Of a DNA stretch of 64,000 nt, positions 48,186 to 57,885 are shown piece after piece. The stretch lies in NCBI GenBank assembly GCA_036847185.1, contig DAIUAM010000009.1, positions 20,927 through 84,926 of the forward strand, given 5' to 3'. Every line of letters begins with the position of its first letter. Positions within the stretch are counted from its first letter, which is position 1. Under the pieces are notes generated by a model. The model did not search any database and had not been told where the DNA came from. It saw nothing but the letters and a program-made list of their open reading frames with translations. Both the position numbers and the translations under genes were made by a program. This stretch comes from UBA4738 sp002413305 (GTDB taxonomy: Bacteria > Actinomycetota > UBA4738).

Positions 48186-49376
48186 ATGGCTCGCCGAACC
48201 CTCTACCGCGACGGCGCCCTGGCCGACGGGCGATCCGCCGAGCTGCGACTGGGCGTGAGCGTGCTCGTCGAAGACGGCCACATCGCGTGGATCCGGCCCT
48301 CCGACGGGGAGCCGGACCCGGGGCCGGGGGGCGACTTGGAGGTCGTGGACGCCGGCGGGACAGCGTTCGTCCCGGGCATGGTCGATTCGCACAGCCACCT
48401 CACCCTGCCCGGCGGATCGCACTGGATCGAGCGGGGGTCCGACCCTCCGGAACAGCTCCTCCGGGTCGCCGAGCACAACGGCGAGCTGATGAGCCGGGCC
48501 GGCGTGCGGTGGGCGCGGGACGTCGGTTCGCCCCCCGGGCCGGATGACGAAGGCACGCGGCGCGCGCTCTCCCTCGGGGTTCGGGACGAGTGGCGCGGCC
48601 GGACCGACCGCCCGTACGTGCGGGCTGCGGGCACCTGGGTGGCGAAGGCCGGCTACCTCCCGGCCCTCACGGTGGAAGCGAGCGACGCCCGCGAGCTGCG
48701 CGCGGCGGCCGGGCGCCAGCTCGACGACGGCGCCGACTTCGTGAAGCTCATGCTGGACGGACCCGAGCCGGGCGTGGCGCCGTGGACTGCTGAGGAGGTC
48801 CGGCCGGTGGTCGAAGACGTCCACGCCCGCGGCGCGAAAGTCACCGCCCACGCCACGTACTCCGCCTGCACCCGGGTCTGCGCGGAGGCGGGTGTCGACT
48901 GTATCGAGCACGGCTTTGAGCTGGACGGGGACACGGCCCGACTGATGGCCGAGCGCGGCGTGGCGCTGTCCTCGACCCTCGCCGTGATGAAGTCCTGGCT
49001 GACCTTCGGCCGAACCACCACCCTTCCCAGGTTCGTGGGCGAGGAGAGCGAGCGGCGCATCCGGGACCGGCTGGCCGTGGCTCAGGAGGGCGTTCGAAAC
49101 GCCCACCGGGCCGGCGTGCTGATCGCGGCGGGGACGGACTTCGGGGGTGGGTCGCTGCGCGCGAACCAGCTCGCATGGGAGGTCGAAGCGCTGGTCGAGG
49201 CGGGCCTGGAGCCGTGGGAAGCGGTGGCCGCCGCGACGTGGCACGGCGGGCTGGTCCTGGGAGAACCGTCCGCCGGCGTGATCGCTGAAGGCGGACCCGC
49301 TGACTTCTTCCTGGTCCACGGCGATCCGCTGTCCGACCCGTCGGCGCTGTGGCGCGTGTGGCGGGTCGCCTGGTAG
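48186..49376 (+). CDS. Metal-dependent amidohydrolase
   Basis: 396 residues of the imidazolonepropionase/prolidase-like amidohydrolases. The metal ligands are in order: H-x-H in FVPGMVDSHSHLTLPGG, Lys in ADFVKLMLDGPEPG, His in KVTAHATYSACTRV, His in DCIEHGFELDG, and Asp in IAAGTDFGGGSLRANQL. The composite beta domain is formed by the first 55 residues and the C-terminal ADFFLVHGDPL. It hydrolyses an amide or cyclic amide; substrate unknown. The amidohydrolase at 62652 is a distant relative with the same motif order. Confidence 0.88.
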   Translation: MARRTLYRDGALADGRSAELRLGVSVLVEDGHIAWIRPSDGEPDPGPGGDLEVVDAGGTAFVPGMVDSHSHLTLPGGSHWIERGSDPPEQLLRVAEHNGELMSRAGVRWARDVGSPPGPDDEGTRRALSLGVRDEWRGRTDRPYVRAAGTWVAKAGYLPALTVEASDARELRAAAGRQLDDGADFVKLMLDGPEPGVAPWTAEEVRPVVEDVHARGAKVTAHATYSACTRVCAEAGVDCIEHGFELDGDTARLMAERGVALSSTLAVMKSWLTFGRTTTLPRFVGEESERRIRDRLAVAQEGVRNAHRAGVLIAAGTDFGGGSLRANQLAWEVEALVEAGLEPWEAVAAATWHGGLVLGEPSAGVIAEGGPADFFLVHGDPLSDPSALWRVWRVAW

Positions 49377-49397
49377 GGCTGAGATCCGATCGCTGGG

Positions 49398-51527
49398 TCA
49401 ACCGACGGGTTCGAGCTCCGCGACCGCCACGCGTCCGTGCACCCTTGTGCCGTGGCCGGGTACCGACGTCACCGCGACGTCTCCCCCGAGTGCGGCCAAG
49501 CGGTCGGCCATGCCCTGCAACCCTGTCCCGTACGAGGTCTTCGACGTGTCGTAGCCCGCCCCGTCGTCCTCGACCTCGAACGCGAGCCGTCCGCCTGCTG
49601 CGGTCAGGCGCACCACCGCCTGGGTACCCCGGGCGTACTTGGCCACGTTCTGCAGGGCCTCCAGCACGCAGAAGTACACTGCGGCCTCCAGATCCTGGGA
49701 GTAGCGGCCGATCGCGTCGGCTTCGATCCGAACCGGGATGGGGGACTTGCGGGCCTGGCCCTGGAGGGCCGCGACCAACCCCTTATCTGCGAGCAGCGGC
49801 GGGTAGATGCCCCGGGCCAGGTCCCGGAGGTCCTCGAGGGCCTCGGTCACCTCGCTCTCCACCTGCTGGAGCAGGCCGGACGCCTTGACCGGGTCCTTCG
49901 CCGCCAGGGTTCGGGCCAGCCTGAGCTTGACCGCCAGCGCCACCAGCTGCTGCTGGGCGCCGTCGTGGATGTTGCGTTCGAGCCGCCGGCGCTCCTCGTC
50001 CTGCGCGGCGACGATCCGCTGGCGGGACGCGGCCAGCTCGTCGAGCTTCAGCAGCAGCTCCTCGGTGAGCCGGATGTTTCGAAGGACCAGCCCAGCCTGG
50101 GACGCGAGGTCGGTGGCGAGCTTATCCTCGGCGGGCGCCAGCCGTTCGCCGCGGACCTTCATCAGCGTGAGCGCGCCCAGGAGCTCGCCGCCGTGGTGCA
50201 CGGGGTACGTGGCCGTCGCATCGTCGAACACCGGATCCAAACCGTCCACGACCGCAACCGACTCGGGACGCGGGCCGGCGGTCGACCCGGCAGGCCAGGC
50301 CGCCTCGCACCGAAGCTCGCCGCCCACCCGAAGCCACACCTTGGCGCCGGACGCACCCGTCCCCTCGGCCAGGATCCTCGCCATGCGGGGAAGCAGGTCC
50401 TCGTTCGCGTACGCGCCGGCCATGCGCGAGGAGAACTCGGACAGGACCTCGTAGGGCGTGGCGCGCTGTCCGTAGACCAGGCGGTTGGCGAACCGCTGGA
50501 CCCTCGATCGGACCGGCTGGAAGGCCACGGCCACCACCCCGGTGGCCAGGATCGACAGCCCGACATTGGGGTTCGAACCCTGCCCCACGGCATGGCCGAT
50601 GCCGACCACGATCCCCACGTACACGGCGGTGATGAACCCGGCCAGCGCCGCGTACACGACCGTCTTGTTGAGGACGATGTCGATGTCGTAGAGGCGGTAT
50701 TTCATGATGGCCACCGCGGCGGCCGCGGGGATCCCGATGACGATGGCCGACAGGCCGAACAGGAACAGGAAGATGTCCAGGGGCTTGAAGTGGACGTTCA
50801 ACGCGGAGGTGAGTCCGGTCAAAGCGAAGCACAGGATCCCGACGAGCGGGGCGTAGACGAGCCATCGGAGCTGTTCGCGCTGCTCGCCCACGGACCGCCG
50901 GAACCGCAGGACCAGGGAGAGGAGGGCTGCCACGCCTCCCAGGACGAGCGCGATGTTGCCGGCCGCCCGGATCACTTGCAGCACGCTCTGCAGGGCAGGG
51001 ATGCCCAGAGGGTTCGCGATGTGCTTGCCGACGTCGTTGAAGTTGCCCGGCACCCTTCCCGGCTCCACCATGAGCCCGAGGACGGAGAGGGCGCCGGCCG
51101 CGAGGACGAACCAGACGACCGGACGCCACCGGGGCCCCAGCGGCCGTCCGTCAGGGAACAACAGGAACATCAGGATGATCGAAGTGATGATCGGAACCGT
51201 GCCCCACTTCCAAAGAGAGGCCGCCACGGACAGGGCCGGTAGCGAACCGGGAACGTTGACGATGCCCCGCAGCAGGTACTCGAGGCTCCCCGCCGAGAGC
51301 ACGGCGAAGAGCCCGGCGACGATGAAGCTCCACCCGATCACGGCGTGCCGGCGAGACACGATCAGCGCGCCGACCAGCGCGTAGACGAACCCGGCCACCG
51401 CGGCGATCACGTTCGGGCAGCAGTTCCCTCCATGGTTCAGGACGATCAGGAGGATGGTCCCTGCGTCGAGCAGGACCGTGGCGCCGGAGACGAACCACGC
51501 CGCCCGTGCCGTCGCCACCCGGTTCAT
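49398..51527 (-). CDS. Membrane sensor histidine kinase, HisKA_3 type (HK4)
   Basis: 709 residues with the plan shared by all six paralogs: about eight transmembrane segments, the IMKYRLYDIDIVLNKTVVYA linker near 275, a GAF-like domain (VLSEFSSRMAGAYANEDLLP), HisKA_3 with ERNIHDGAQQQL near residue 519, and HATPase_c (LEALQNVAKYA; EDDGAGYDTS; GTGLQGMADRL). A pair of cysteines near residue 35 (GGNCCPN) lies in an extracytoplasmic loop and is not shared by the other paralogs. The ATG at 51527 overlaps the HK5 stop by ATGA. It is the last gene of the three-kinase operon. Confidence 0.92.
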   Translation of the reverse strand: MNRVATARAAWFVSGATVLLDAGTILLIVLNHGGNCCPNVIAAVAGFVYALVGALIVSRRHAVIGWSFIVAGLFAVLSAGSLEYLLRGIVNVPGSLPALSVAASLWKWGTVPIITSIILMFLLFPDGRPLGPRWRPVVWFVLAAGALSVLGLMVEPGRVPGNFNDVGKHIANPLGIPALQSVLQVIRAAGNIALVLGGVAALLSLVLRFRRSVGEQREQLRWLVYAPLVGILCFALTGLTSALNVHFKPLDIFLFLFGLSAIVIGIPAAAAVAIMKYRLYDIDIVLNKTVVYAALAGFITAVYVGIVVGIGHAVGQGSNPNVGLSILATGVVAVAFQPVRSRVQRFANRLVYGQRATPYEVLSEFSSRMAGAYANEDLLPRMARILAEGTGASGAKVWLRVGGELRCEAAWPAGSTAGPRPESVAVVDGLDPVFDDATATYPVHHGGELLGALTLMKVRGERLAPAEDKLATDLASQAGLVLRNIRLTEELLLKLDELAASRQRIVAAQDEERRRLERNIHDGAQQQLVALAVKLRLARTLAAKDPVKASGLLQQVESEVTEALEDLRDLARGIYPPLLADKGLVAALQGQARKSPIPVRIEADAIGRYSQDLEAAVYFCVLEALQNVAKYARGTQAVVRLTAAGGRLAFEVEDDGAGYDTSKTSYGTGLQGMADRLAALGGDVAVTSVPGHGTRVHGRVAVAELEPVG
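50461..50706 (-). repeat. Segment of HK4 with near-identical copy in HK6 (54741-54986)
   Basis: By eye about nine in ten bases match over the segment that encodes the last transmembrane helices and the N-V-G-L-S-I-L-A-T block. Other parts of the two genes differ much more. Recent duplication or gene conversion would explain it. Confidence 0.6.
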
Positions 51528-53677
51528 GCGCTCACCCCTGGCATGGCCCGGTCGGGCTTGGGAAGACGGCCCTCGACCACCGTCCCAGCCCCCGGAGATG
51601 ACCGGACGGCCAGCTCGCCGCCAAGAGCCGACAGCCGGTCGGCCATGCCCTGCATGCCGGTGCCGTAGGAGACGGAGGAGGTGTCGAAACCCGTCCCGTC
51701 GTCGGCGACCTGGAACGCCAGCGAGCCGTTCGGTTCGAACAGCCGGACGGTGGCATGGGTGGCCCCGGCGTACTTGGCGACGTTCTGGAGGGCTTCCAGG
51801 ACGCAGAAGTACACCGCAACCTCATGATCCTGGGGGTAGCGTGAGATCCCGTCGGAGGCGAGCTCGACCGGGATGGCGGCCCTGCGGGCCTGGGAGGCAA
51901 CGGCCGCGGTGAGGCCCTGGTCGGCCAGAAGCGGCGGGTAGATCCCCCGGGCCAGGTCCCGGAGGTTCTCCAGGGCCTCGGCCGCCTCGGCTTTCAGCGA
52001 GACCAGAGAATCCCTGATCAGGCACCCCCCTTCGGCCGATCGCTCGGCCAGGGAAAGACGTACCTGGAGGGCGACCAGCTGTTGCTGGGCTCCGTCGTGG
52101 AGGTTGCGTTCCAGCTTGCGGCGTTCCTGGTCCTGGGCGGCCACGATCCGCTGCCGGGAGGCGCGCAACTCCTCCAAGCGCTCGAGGAGTTCGGCGGTGA
52201 GGCGGACGTTGCGAAGGACCAGACCGGCTCCAGAGGCGAGGTCCTCCATGAGCTTCTCCTCGGCGGGTCGCAGCGGATCCCCCCGGGCCTTGGTGACCGA
52301 CAGGGCCCCCAGCAGCTCGCCCCGGTGGCGGACGGCCAGCGCCCGGTCCACCCCTCCGATCGAAGGTAGCTCTCCGTCGGAGATCGCAACGGTTGGCGCA
52401 GCCGTGGTGCCGGCAGAGGGCCACGTCGCCTCGGGCTTGAGCTCGGAGCCGATCCGCAGCCACACGTCGGCCCTGGCCGCTCCGGTCCCCTCGGCCAGGA
52501 TCCTGGCCATGCGGGGGAGGAGGTCCTCGGTCGCGTAAGCGCCGGACATCCGCTCCGAGAACTCGCTCAGCACTTCGTACGGAGTCGCGCGCTTGCCGTA
52601 CACGAGGCGGTTGGCGAGATGCTGCACCCGATCCCTCACCGGCTGGAAGGCCACGGCGACCACTGCGGTGGCGAGGATGGACAGGCCCAGGTTCCGCTTG
52701 TTTCCGATGCCGGCGCCGATCCCCACCACGATCCCGACGTATACCGCGGTGATGAACGCTGCCAGAAGCGCGTAGACCACGGTCTTGTTGACGACGACGT
52801 CGAGGTCGTACAGACGGTACTTGAGGATGGCGATCGCGCACGCCGCAGGGATCCCCACCGTCAGGATGAAGACCATGGCCCCGAAGCCCAGGTTCCCGAC
52901 CAGGTTGCTCGCATCACTCTTGTCGGGGAAGAAGCTCGACAAGACCATGGTCAACACGAGCGCACTCAGGAAGGCCACGCCCACGAACGCAAGCAGCTTC
53001 ACCTGCTGGCGCTCGTCGCCTCGGCGGCTTCGGAACCGTACCACCAGCGACGCACCTGCCAGGAACGCAGCCCCCAAGATGGCGAAGCCGGCGATCCCCG
53101 TGAGGGCCTTGACGATGCCTCCCAGGGCATCGAGCCCGACCGGATTGATCACATCGATCTTCTCGATGTCGGCAAAGGATCCCGTCATCCGGCCCGGAGT
53201 CAGGGCGAATGCCACGGTTCCGACGGTCGGGGCGGCGACGGCCAGCCAGAGCGCGGGACGCCAGCGCCGTGACGGGATCCGGCCATCCGGGTAGAGCAGG
53301 AACAGCGGGATGAAGCTCGCGAACATGGGCACGATGGCCCACCGGTCGACCCAAGCTGCCCATCGAGCTGCGGGGAGGCTGCCGGGTCGGGTGACCAGAC
53401 CGTACGTGGCGTAGTCACCCACCAAGAACGCGACCGCAGTCATCAACGGGATCGCCATCAGGAGCCACCCGATGGTGTTCCGTGGTTGGCGCATGACGAT
53501 GAACGCGCCGACGAGGACGAACGCAACGATCAGAAAGACAAACGCTGACGGGTAGAAATAGCCGCCCTGGTCGACAAGGCTCCCCGTGTAGAACCCGAGA
53601 GCAAGGCGGGCCGCGAGAAGCACGACCGCCAGCCCGACGAGCCCCCAGGTCAGCCTCTGGGCAGAGCGACTCGTCAT
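51524..53677 (-). CDS. Membrane sensor histidine kinase, HisKA_3 type (HK5)
   Basis: 717 residues. Transmembrane region 1-300, linker ILKYRLYDLDVVVNKTVVYA, GAF-like domain (SEFSERMSGAYATEDLLPRM), phospho-acceptor in RKLERNLHDGAQQQLVAL near residue 526, then HATPase_c (LEALQNVAKYA; ADDGTGFDTS; GTGMQGMADRL). The dimerisation helix contains an unusual insertion, ERSAEGGCLIRDSLVS, where the paralogs have a shorter charged turn. The ATG at 53677 overlaps the HK6 stop (ATGA), fixing the start and showing coupled translation. Confidence 0.92.
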   Translation of the reverse strand: MTSRSAQRLTWGLVGLAVVLLAARLALGFYTGSLVDQGGYFYPSAFVFLIVAFVLVGAFIVMRQPRNTIGWLLMAIPLMTAVAFLVGDYATYGLVTRPGSLPAARWAAWVDRWAIVPMFASFIPLFLLYPDGRIPSRRWRPALWLAVAAPTVGTVAFALTPGRMTGSFADIEKIDVINPVGLDALGGIVKALTGIAGFAILGAAFLAGASLVVRFRSRRGDERQQVKLLAFVGVAFLSALVLTMVLSSFFPDKSDASNLVGNLGFGAMVFILTVGIPAACAIAILKYRLYDLDVVVNKTVVYALLAAFITAVYVGIVVGIGAGIGNKRNLGLSILATAVVAVAFQPVRDRVQHLANRLVYGKRATPYEVLSEFSERMSGAYATEDLLPRMARILAEGTGAARADVWLRIGSELKPEATWPSAGTTAAPTVAISDGELPSIGGVDRALAVRHRGELLGALSVTKARGDPLRPAEEKLMEDLASGAGLVLRNVRLTAELLERLEELRASRQRIVAAQDQERRKLERNLHDGAQQQLVALQVRLSLAERSAEGGCLIRDSLVSLKAEAAEALENLRDLARGIYPPLLADQGLTAAVASQARRAAIPVELASDGISRYPQDHEVAVYFCVLEALQNVAKYAGATHATVRLFEPNGSLAFQVADDGTGFDTSSVSYGTGMQGMADRLSALGGELAVRSSPGAGTVVEGRLPKPDRAMPGVSA

Positions 53678-55779
53678 CCACCCACCACTTCCATGGTCGG
53701 CACCGGAACCCGCCCCATCAAGGTGGTGCCGTGGCCCGGCTCGGAGCCCACCTCCAGGGTTCCGCCCTGAGCCGAGAGGCGGTCGGCCATGCCCTGCAGG
53801 CCGGTCCCGTACGAAGTGGTCGAGGGATCGAAGCCGCTGCCATCGTCGGCCACCTCGAAAGCGAGCCATCCGGCGTCCTCGTGCACCTTGACCACGGCGC
53901 GAGTCGCTCCCGCGTACTTCGCCACGTTCTGGAGCGCCTCCAGGACGCAGAAGTACACGGCGGCTTCGGCCTCTTGCGGGTAGCGGCCGATGCCATCCCC
54001 TGCTATGTGGACGGGGAACGCGGCTTTGCGGGCCTGGGAGGTGAGGGCCGCGACCAGCCCCTGATCGGCCAGCAAAGGCGGATAGATCCCCCGGGCCAGG
54101 TCGCGGAGGTCTTCCAGCGCGCCCCTCGACTCCTCCTCCAATTGCGCCATGAGGACATCGAACCGCTCGTGGTCCTTCTGCATGAATCCCCTGGCCAGGC
54201 GGAGCTTCACCGCCAGTGCCACGAGCTGCTGCTGGGCGCCGTCGTGGATGTTGCGCTCCAGCCGCCGCCGCTCCTGGTCCTGGGCGGCCACGATCCGCTG
54301 GCGGGAGGCCTGGAGCTCGTCCAGCCGTTGGAGCAGCTCCTCGGTGAGGCGGACGTTGCGAAGGACCAAACCGGCCTGGGAGGCCAGATCGGTGGCCAGC
54401 TTGTCCTCGGCGGGCGACAGGCGTTCGCCCCGCGGCTTGGTGAGTGTGAGCGCGCCCAGCAGGTCGCCGGTGTGGTGGACGGGGTAGGAGGCCGTCGCTC
54501 CCGCGAACACGGGATCTCCGCCGCCGTCGTCAGCGACCGGCAGGGGATCGACGCCCGCGGCTGCGCCCTCCGGCCACGCGGCTTCACAGCGCAGCTCGTC
54601 GCCCACCCGCAGCCACACCCGGGACGCGGACGCGCCGGTTCCCTCGGCGAGGATCCTGGCCATGCGCGGGAGCAGGTCCTCGTTCGCGTAGGTGCCCGCC
54701 ATACGGGAGGAGAACTCCGAGAGCACCTCGTACGGGGTTGCCCGCTTGCCGTACACCAGCCGGTTGGCGAACCGCTGGACCTTCGACCGGACCGGCTGGA
54801 AGGCCACGGCCACCACCGCGGTGGCCAGGATCGACAGGCCGACGTTGGGGTTCGAACCCTGCCCGACGGCATGGCCGATCCCGACCACGATCGCCACGTA
54901 GACAGCCGTGATGAAGGCGGCCAGAGCCCCGAACACCAGCGTCTTGTTGATGACCAGGTCGATGTCGTACAGGCGGTACTTCATGACCGCGACGCCGATG
55001 GCGATCGGCACCAGGGTCAGGGCGCCGGCGGTGACGGCGTTCTCGATGTTGTTCTCGAACGTCGTCGTGCCGAGCACCTTCTCCAACACCCCGCTGGTCA
55101 CGATGCTGGCAAGGATCACGGCGGCCGCGTACGACAGCCATTTGAGCTGCTCCCGCTCGACCGCATCCGCCCGGCGGAACCGGAAGAACAGCGAGACGAT
55201 CGAGGCCAGGGCAGCGGCGATCACCAGGCCGAAGCTGTCCCGGAACACCTTGGCCAGATCGCCGGCCGGTCCGCCGATCCCGAACGGGTTCACGGAACGC
55301 GTGTCGGGGATCCGCCCAGGTGCGAACGCGTTGCCCAGGACCCACGCGGCCAGGGCCAGGGCCGCCACCCAGGCCACCGGCCTCCACCTTCGGGTCGGCA
55401 ACTTCCCGGTCGGGAACAGCAGCAGGCCGAACGTCGCCGTCAGACCGATACTGAGGCCCCAGATCCAGCCGATCCAGTCCGAGAAGCGGCTGGCACCGTT
55501 CACGCCTTCGAGCTCGGCGCCCCAGGTCCCGATGACGAAACCGCACGCCGAAGCCAGCAGGATCCAACCGATCGGGTTCTCCGGTCGCTTCGATGCGACC
55601 AGCGCCCCGACGGTCGCGTAAGCGAGGACGAATACCAGCGTCGTCACCAACGGTGCCGTCCCGCCAGGGTCTTGGACGACGTGGGCCGAACCATGGCCGA
55701 TGGCCAACCCGGCGAACAGCGAGCCGATGGAGGCCACCCAGAACGACCACGCGACCACCGATGTTGTGCGGGATCTCAT
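53674..55779 (-). CDS. Membrane sensor histidine kinase, HisKA_3 type (HK6)
   Basis: 701 residues, first gene of the three-kinase operon. MRSRTTSVVAWSFWVASIGS begins the first transmembrane helix, which decides the ATG at 55779. Linker VMKYRLYDIDLVINKTLVFG, GAF-like domain, phospho-acceptor ERNIHDGAQQQL near 511, HATPase_c (LEALQNVAKYA; ADDGSGFDPS; GTGLQGMADRL). Its DNA around 54741-54986 is nearly the same as HK4 around 50461-50706. No response regulator is adjacent to this operon, so the kinases may talk to the regulators at 23434 or 24201, or to one elsewhere. Confidence 0.92.
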   Translation of the reverse strand: MRSRTTSVVAWSFWVASIGSLFAGLAIGHGSAHVVQDPGGTAPLVTTLVFVLAYATVGALVASKRPENPIGWILLASACGFVIGTWGAELEGVNGASRFSDWIGWIWGLSIGLTATFGLLLFPTGKLPTRRWRPVAWVAALALAAWVLGNAFAPGRIPDTRSVNPFGIGGPAGDLAKVFRDSFGLVIAAALASIVSLFFRFRRADAVEREQLKWLSYAAAVILASIVTSGVLEKVLGTTTFENNIENAVTAGALTLVPIAIGVAVMKYRLYDIDLVINKTLVFGALAAFITAVYVAIVVGIGHAVGQGSNPNVGLSILATAVVAVAFQPVRSKVQRFANRLVYGKRATPYEVLSEFSSRMAGTYANEDLLPRMARILAEGTGASASRVWLRVGDELRCEAAWPEGAAAGVDPLPVADDGGGDPVFAGATASYPVHHTGDLLGALTLTKPRGERLSPAEDKLATDLASQAGLVLRNVRLTEELLQRLDELQASRQRIVAAQDQERRRLERNIHDGAQQQLVALAVKLRLARGFMQKDHERFDVLMAQLEEESRGALEDLRDLARGIYPPLLADQGLVAALTSQARKAAFPVHIAGDGIGRYPQEAEAAVYFCVLEALQNVAKYAGATRAVVKVHEDAGWLAFEVADDGSGFDPSTTSYGTGLQGMADRLSAQGGTLEVGSEPGHGTTLMGRVPVPTMEVVGG

Positions 55780-55870
55780 CGCACCCGATTGTCCGGCCGT
55801 GGCTGCTCTCCGGACAAGGGTGAAGTCATCCACTTGGTGCGACGTGCCAGCACTACCCAACGGTGTGCGG

Positions 55871-56158
55871 TCAGGCGGTGCCGAACTTCTCCACGAGGGC
55901 GGCAGCGTAGTGGTTCTCCCAGCGGCCCCCGAAGTCGCCTTCGGTGAACTCGCGGTCCAGCCGGACCAGCTCGTACGTCAGGTGGCTTCGAACCGGAGCG
56001 GTCCCGAGGATCTGCGGCAACTCGGACAGCGCGGTGAGCCACTCCGAATACCAGCTCGCCCAGTCCGGGTCGTCTCCGTCCACGATCCGGTAGACGACGT
56101 GATGCGTCTCCGCGGCCTCGTGCAGCAGGTCCGCCACGCGCTGAAGTCGGTCGTCCAT
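55871..56158 (-). CDS. Small conserved protein of unknown function
   Basis: 95 residues (MDDRLQRVADLLHEAAETHH, VVYRIVDGDDPDWASWYSEW, then PVRSHLTYELVRLDREFTEG). It is rich in His, Trp and acidic residues and mostly helical, and appears to be a cytoplasmic actinobacterial protein. No family is recognised with confidence. It begins 20 nt after the end of the ABC-2 permease gene on the same strand, so it is probably the last gene of that operon. Confidence 0.65.
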   Translation of the reverse strand: MDDRLQRVADLLHEAAETHHVVYRIVDGDDPDWASWYSEWLTALSELPQILGTAPVRSHLTYELVRLDREFTEGDFGGRWENHYAAALVEKFGTA

Positions 56159-56178
56159 CCCTCATCCCCCCTTCGGTC

Positions 56179-57009
56179 TCACGCCGATGCACCAGAGTAG
56201 TGTCGGAGTCCCACCCGCCAGAACCACCGGGTGAAGGCGAACAGCGCCGCGGCGAAGACGAACGCGACCAGGAGCGTTCTTTCGGTCAGCCGGTGCGTGA
56301 GGGCCTGAGCGGGGACCGTGACCGCGAACGCCACCGGCACCAGGAACGTGAGGCTCGCCCGCAGCCCGGCGGGATAGACGGTAACCGGCCACCGTCCGGC
56401 CTGGTACACGCCCTGGAACAGCTCCGAGATCTCCTCCATCCGGACGATCCAGAACGCGCCGGTGCTGATGACCAGCCAGAAGCAGTAGATCATCACGGCG
56501 CCGAGGACCAGCGCGCCGGCGAAGGCCAGCGCCTGCACGACCCCGATGCCCCGTTGGAGCTGGGTCACCGCCCAACCCAGCACGATCAGCCCCATCAGCA
56601 CGTTCACGGTCTGCCAGATCCGAACCTCTCGCACGCTGATCACCAGCTGCGAATCCCGTGGCTTGGTCAGCGCGTAGTCGAGCGTGCCCTGCTGGACCTC
56701 CCGGGCCAGCCGGTCCATGTTCGGCTGGACGAGGGTCTGGATGATCCCGCCCATCATGACATGCACGCCCATCACGGCCAGCAGCTCGGGCTTCGACCAG
56801 CCGGCCAGCGAGCTGGTGTGCTGGAAGACCAGGGCCAGCGCGATCAGGCCGGTGGCCAGGGCGACCAGCGACTGGAAGAGCTCCAGGAAGAAGTTCACCC
56901 GGTACTGCAGCTCGTTCATCGCCCCGACCCGGAAGAAGACCCACCACAGGCGGGCGGCAGCCCGAATGCCGCGAGTGGGCCGTCCGGCGATGGGGTCCGC
57001 GCGGTCCAT
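56179..57009 (-). CDS. ABC-2 type (DUF990) transporter permease
   Basis: 276 residues with six transmembrane helices. The N-terminal amphipathic region RAAARLWWVFFRVGAMNELQ and the coupling segment QQGTLDYALTKPRDSQLVIS are typical of the paired DUF990 permeases. The ATG at 57009 directly follows the stop of the other permease (TAG-ATG). With the two upstream genes it forms a complete exporter: one ATPase and two different permeases. Substrate unknown; relatives export drugs, lipids or glycans. Confidence 0.85.
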   Translation of the reverse strand: MDRADPIAGRPTRGIRAAARLWWVFFRVGAMNELQYRVNFFLELFQSLVALATGLIALALVFQHTSSLAGWSKPELLAVMGVHVMMGGIIQTLVQPNMDRLAREVQQGTLDYALTKPRDSQLVISVREVRIWQTVNVLMGLIVLGWAVTQLQRGIGVVQALAFAGALVLGAVMIYCFWLVISTGAFWIVRMEEISELFQGVYQAGRWPVTVYPAGLRASLTFLVPVAFAVTVPAQALTHRLTERTLLVAFVFAAALFAFTRWFWRVGLRHYSGASA

Positions 57010-57885
57010 CTAGTTCCCCACCGAGGAGAACCGGCGGATGCCCGCCCGCCACACAAAGTGGATGATCGTTGCACCGATCCCGATCCACAGCGCCTGCATC
57101 CCCAGGCCCTCCAGGAGCTGCGTCGTGGACAGCTTGCCGACCAGGGCGTTGATGGGGAATCCGAACGTCCACTGGAACGGGAGGAAGTTCGCCACGCCCT
57201 GCGCCCAGCCGGGCAGCAGCGTCAACGGCACCAGCCGTCCGGAGAAGATCAGCTCGAGGGCCATGTATAGCTCGAAGATCGCCGACACGCGTGTCGTCCA
57301 GAACGTGATCATGCCCAGCACCCACATGTTCAGCGAGCGGATCAGGTACGCGCCCCACAGGGCCACGAAGAACACGCCGATGCCCAGCCCGCTGGGCTGG
57401 AGGGTGGGATGGAAGGCGAGCGACAGGATCGCCGCGATCGGCAGCCACAGGACCAAGACCACGAACTTCATCCCGGCGAAGTAGCCCAGGTCGTAGTGGA
57501 TGGGATGGATCGGACGCAGTAGTTGCCCGGAGAGCTGTCCCTTCTGGATCCGCCACTCCCACCCGTACGGCGTGAAAACGATGTTGATGTTCCGGACCAG
57601 CGTCCACACGATGTAGTAGGCGGCGAACTCACCGGGCGTGTACCCGCCCACCGCGCCGCCCTGCGACCGGGCCACGCTCGACCACACCACCAGGTAGATG
57701 ACCGGCTCGGCGACCATGCCGATCATGTAGAAGTAGTTCGCCACCCGGTACTGGAACTGCACGGCGATGGCCGTCCGCATCTCGGTGAGATAGAGGTCGA
57801 CCATCGAGCGCACCCGTCCGACCCTCGGCCGGTCGGGAAGCCCTGGGGCTGCCGGCCGGCCGCTCCGTTCGACCACCGCGCTCAT
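57010..57885 (-). CDS. ABC-2 type (DUF990) transporter permease
   Basis: 291 residues, six transmembrane helices (NYFYMIGMVAEPVIYLVVWS; IYRLV-type coupling replaced by IQKGQLSGQLLRPIHPIHYD; LWLPIAAILSLAF; VPLTLLPGWAQGVANFLPFQ). The G-Q-L-S-G-Q-L-L-R-P segment matches the coupling helix of this permease type. A 25-residue cytoplasmic extension precedes the first helix. The ATG at 57885 overlaps the stop of the ATPase gene by four bases. It pairs with the permease at 56179. Confidence 0.85.
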   Translation of the reverse strand: MSAVVERSGRPAAPGLPDRPRVGRVRSMVDLYLTEMRTAIAVQFQYRVANYFYMIGMVAEPVIYLVVWSSVARSQGGAVGGYTPGEFAAYYIVWTLVRNINIVFTPYGWEWRIQKGQLSGQLLRPIHPIHYDLGYFAGMKFVVLVLWLPIAAILSLAFHPTLQPSGLGIGVFFVALWGAYLIRSLNMWVLGMITFWTTRVSAIFELYMALELIFSGRLVPLTLLPGWAQGVANFLPFQWTFGFPINALVGKLSTTQLLEGLGMQALWIGIGATIIHFVWRAGIRRFSSVGN

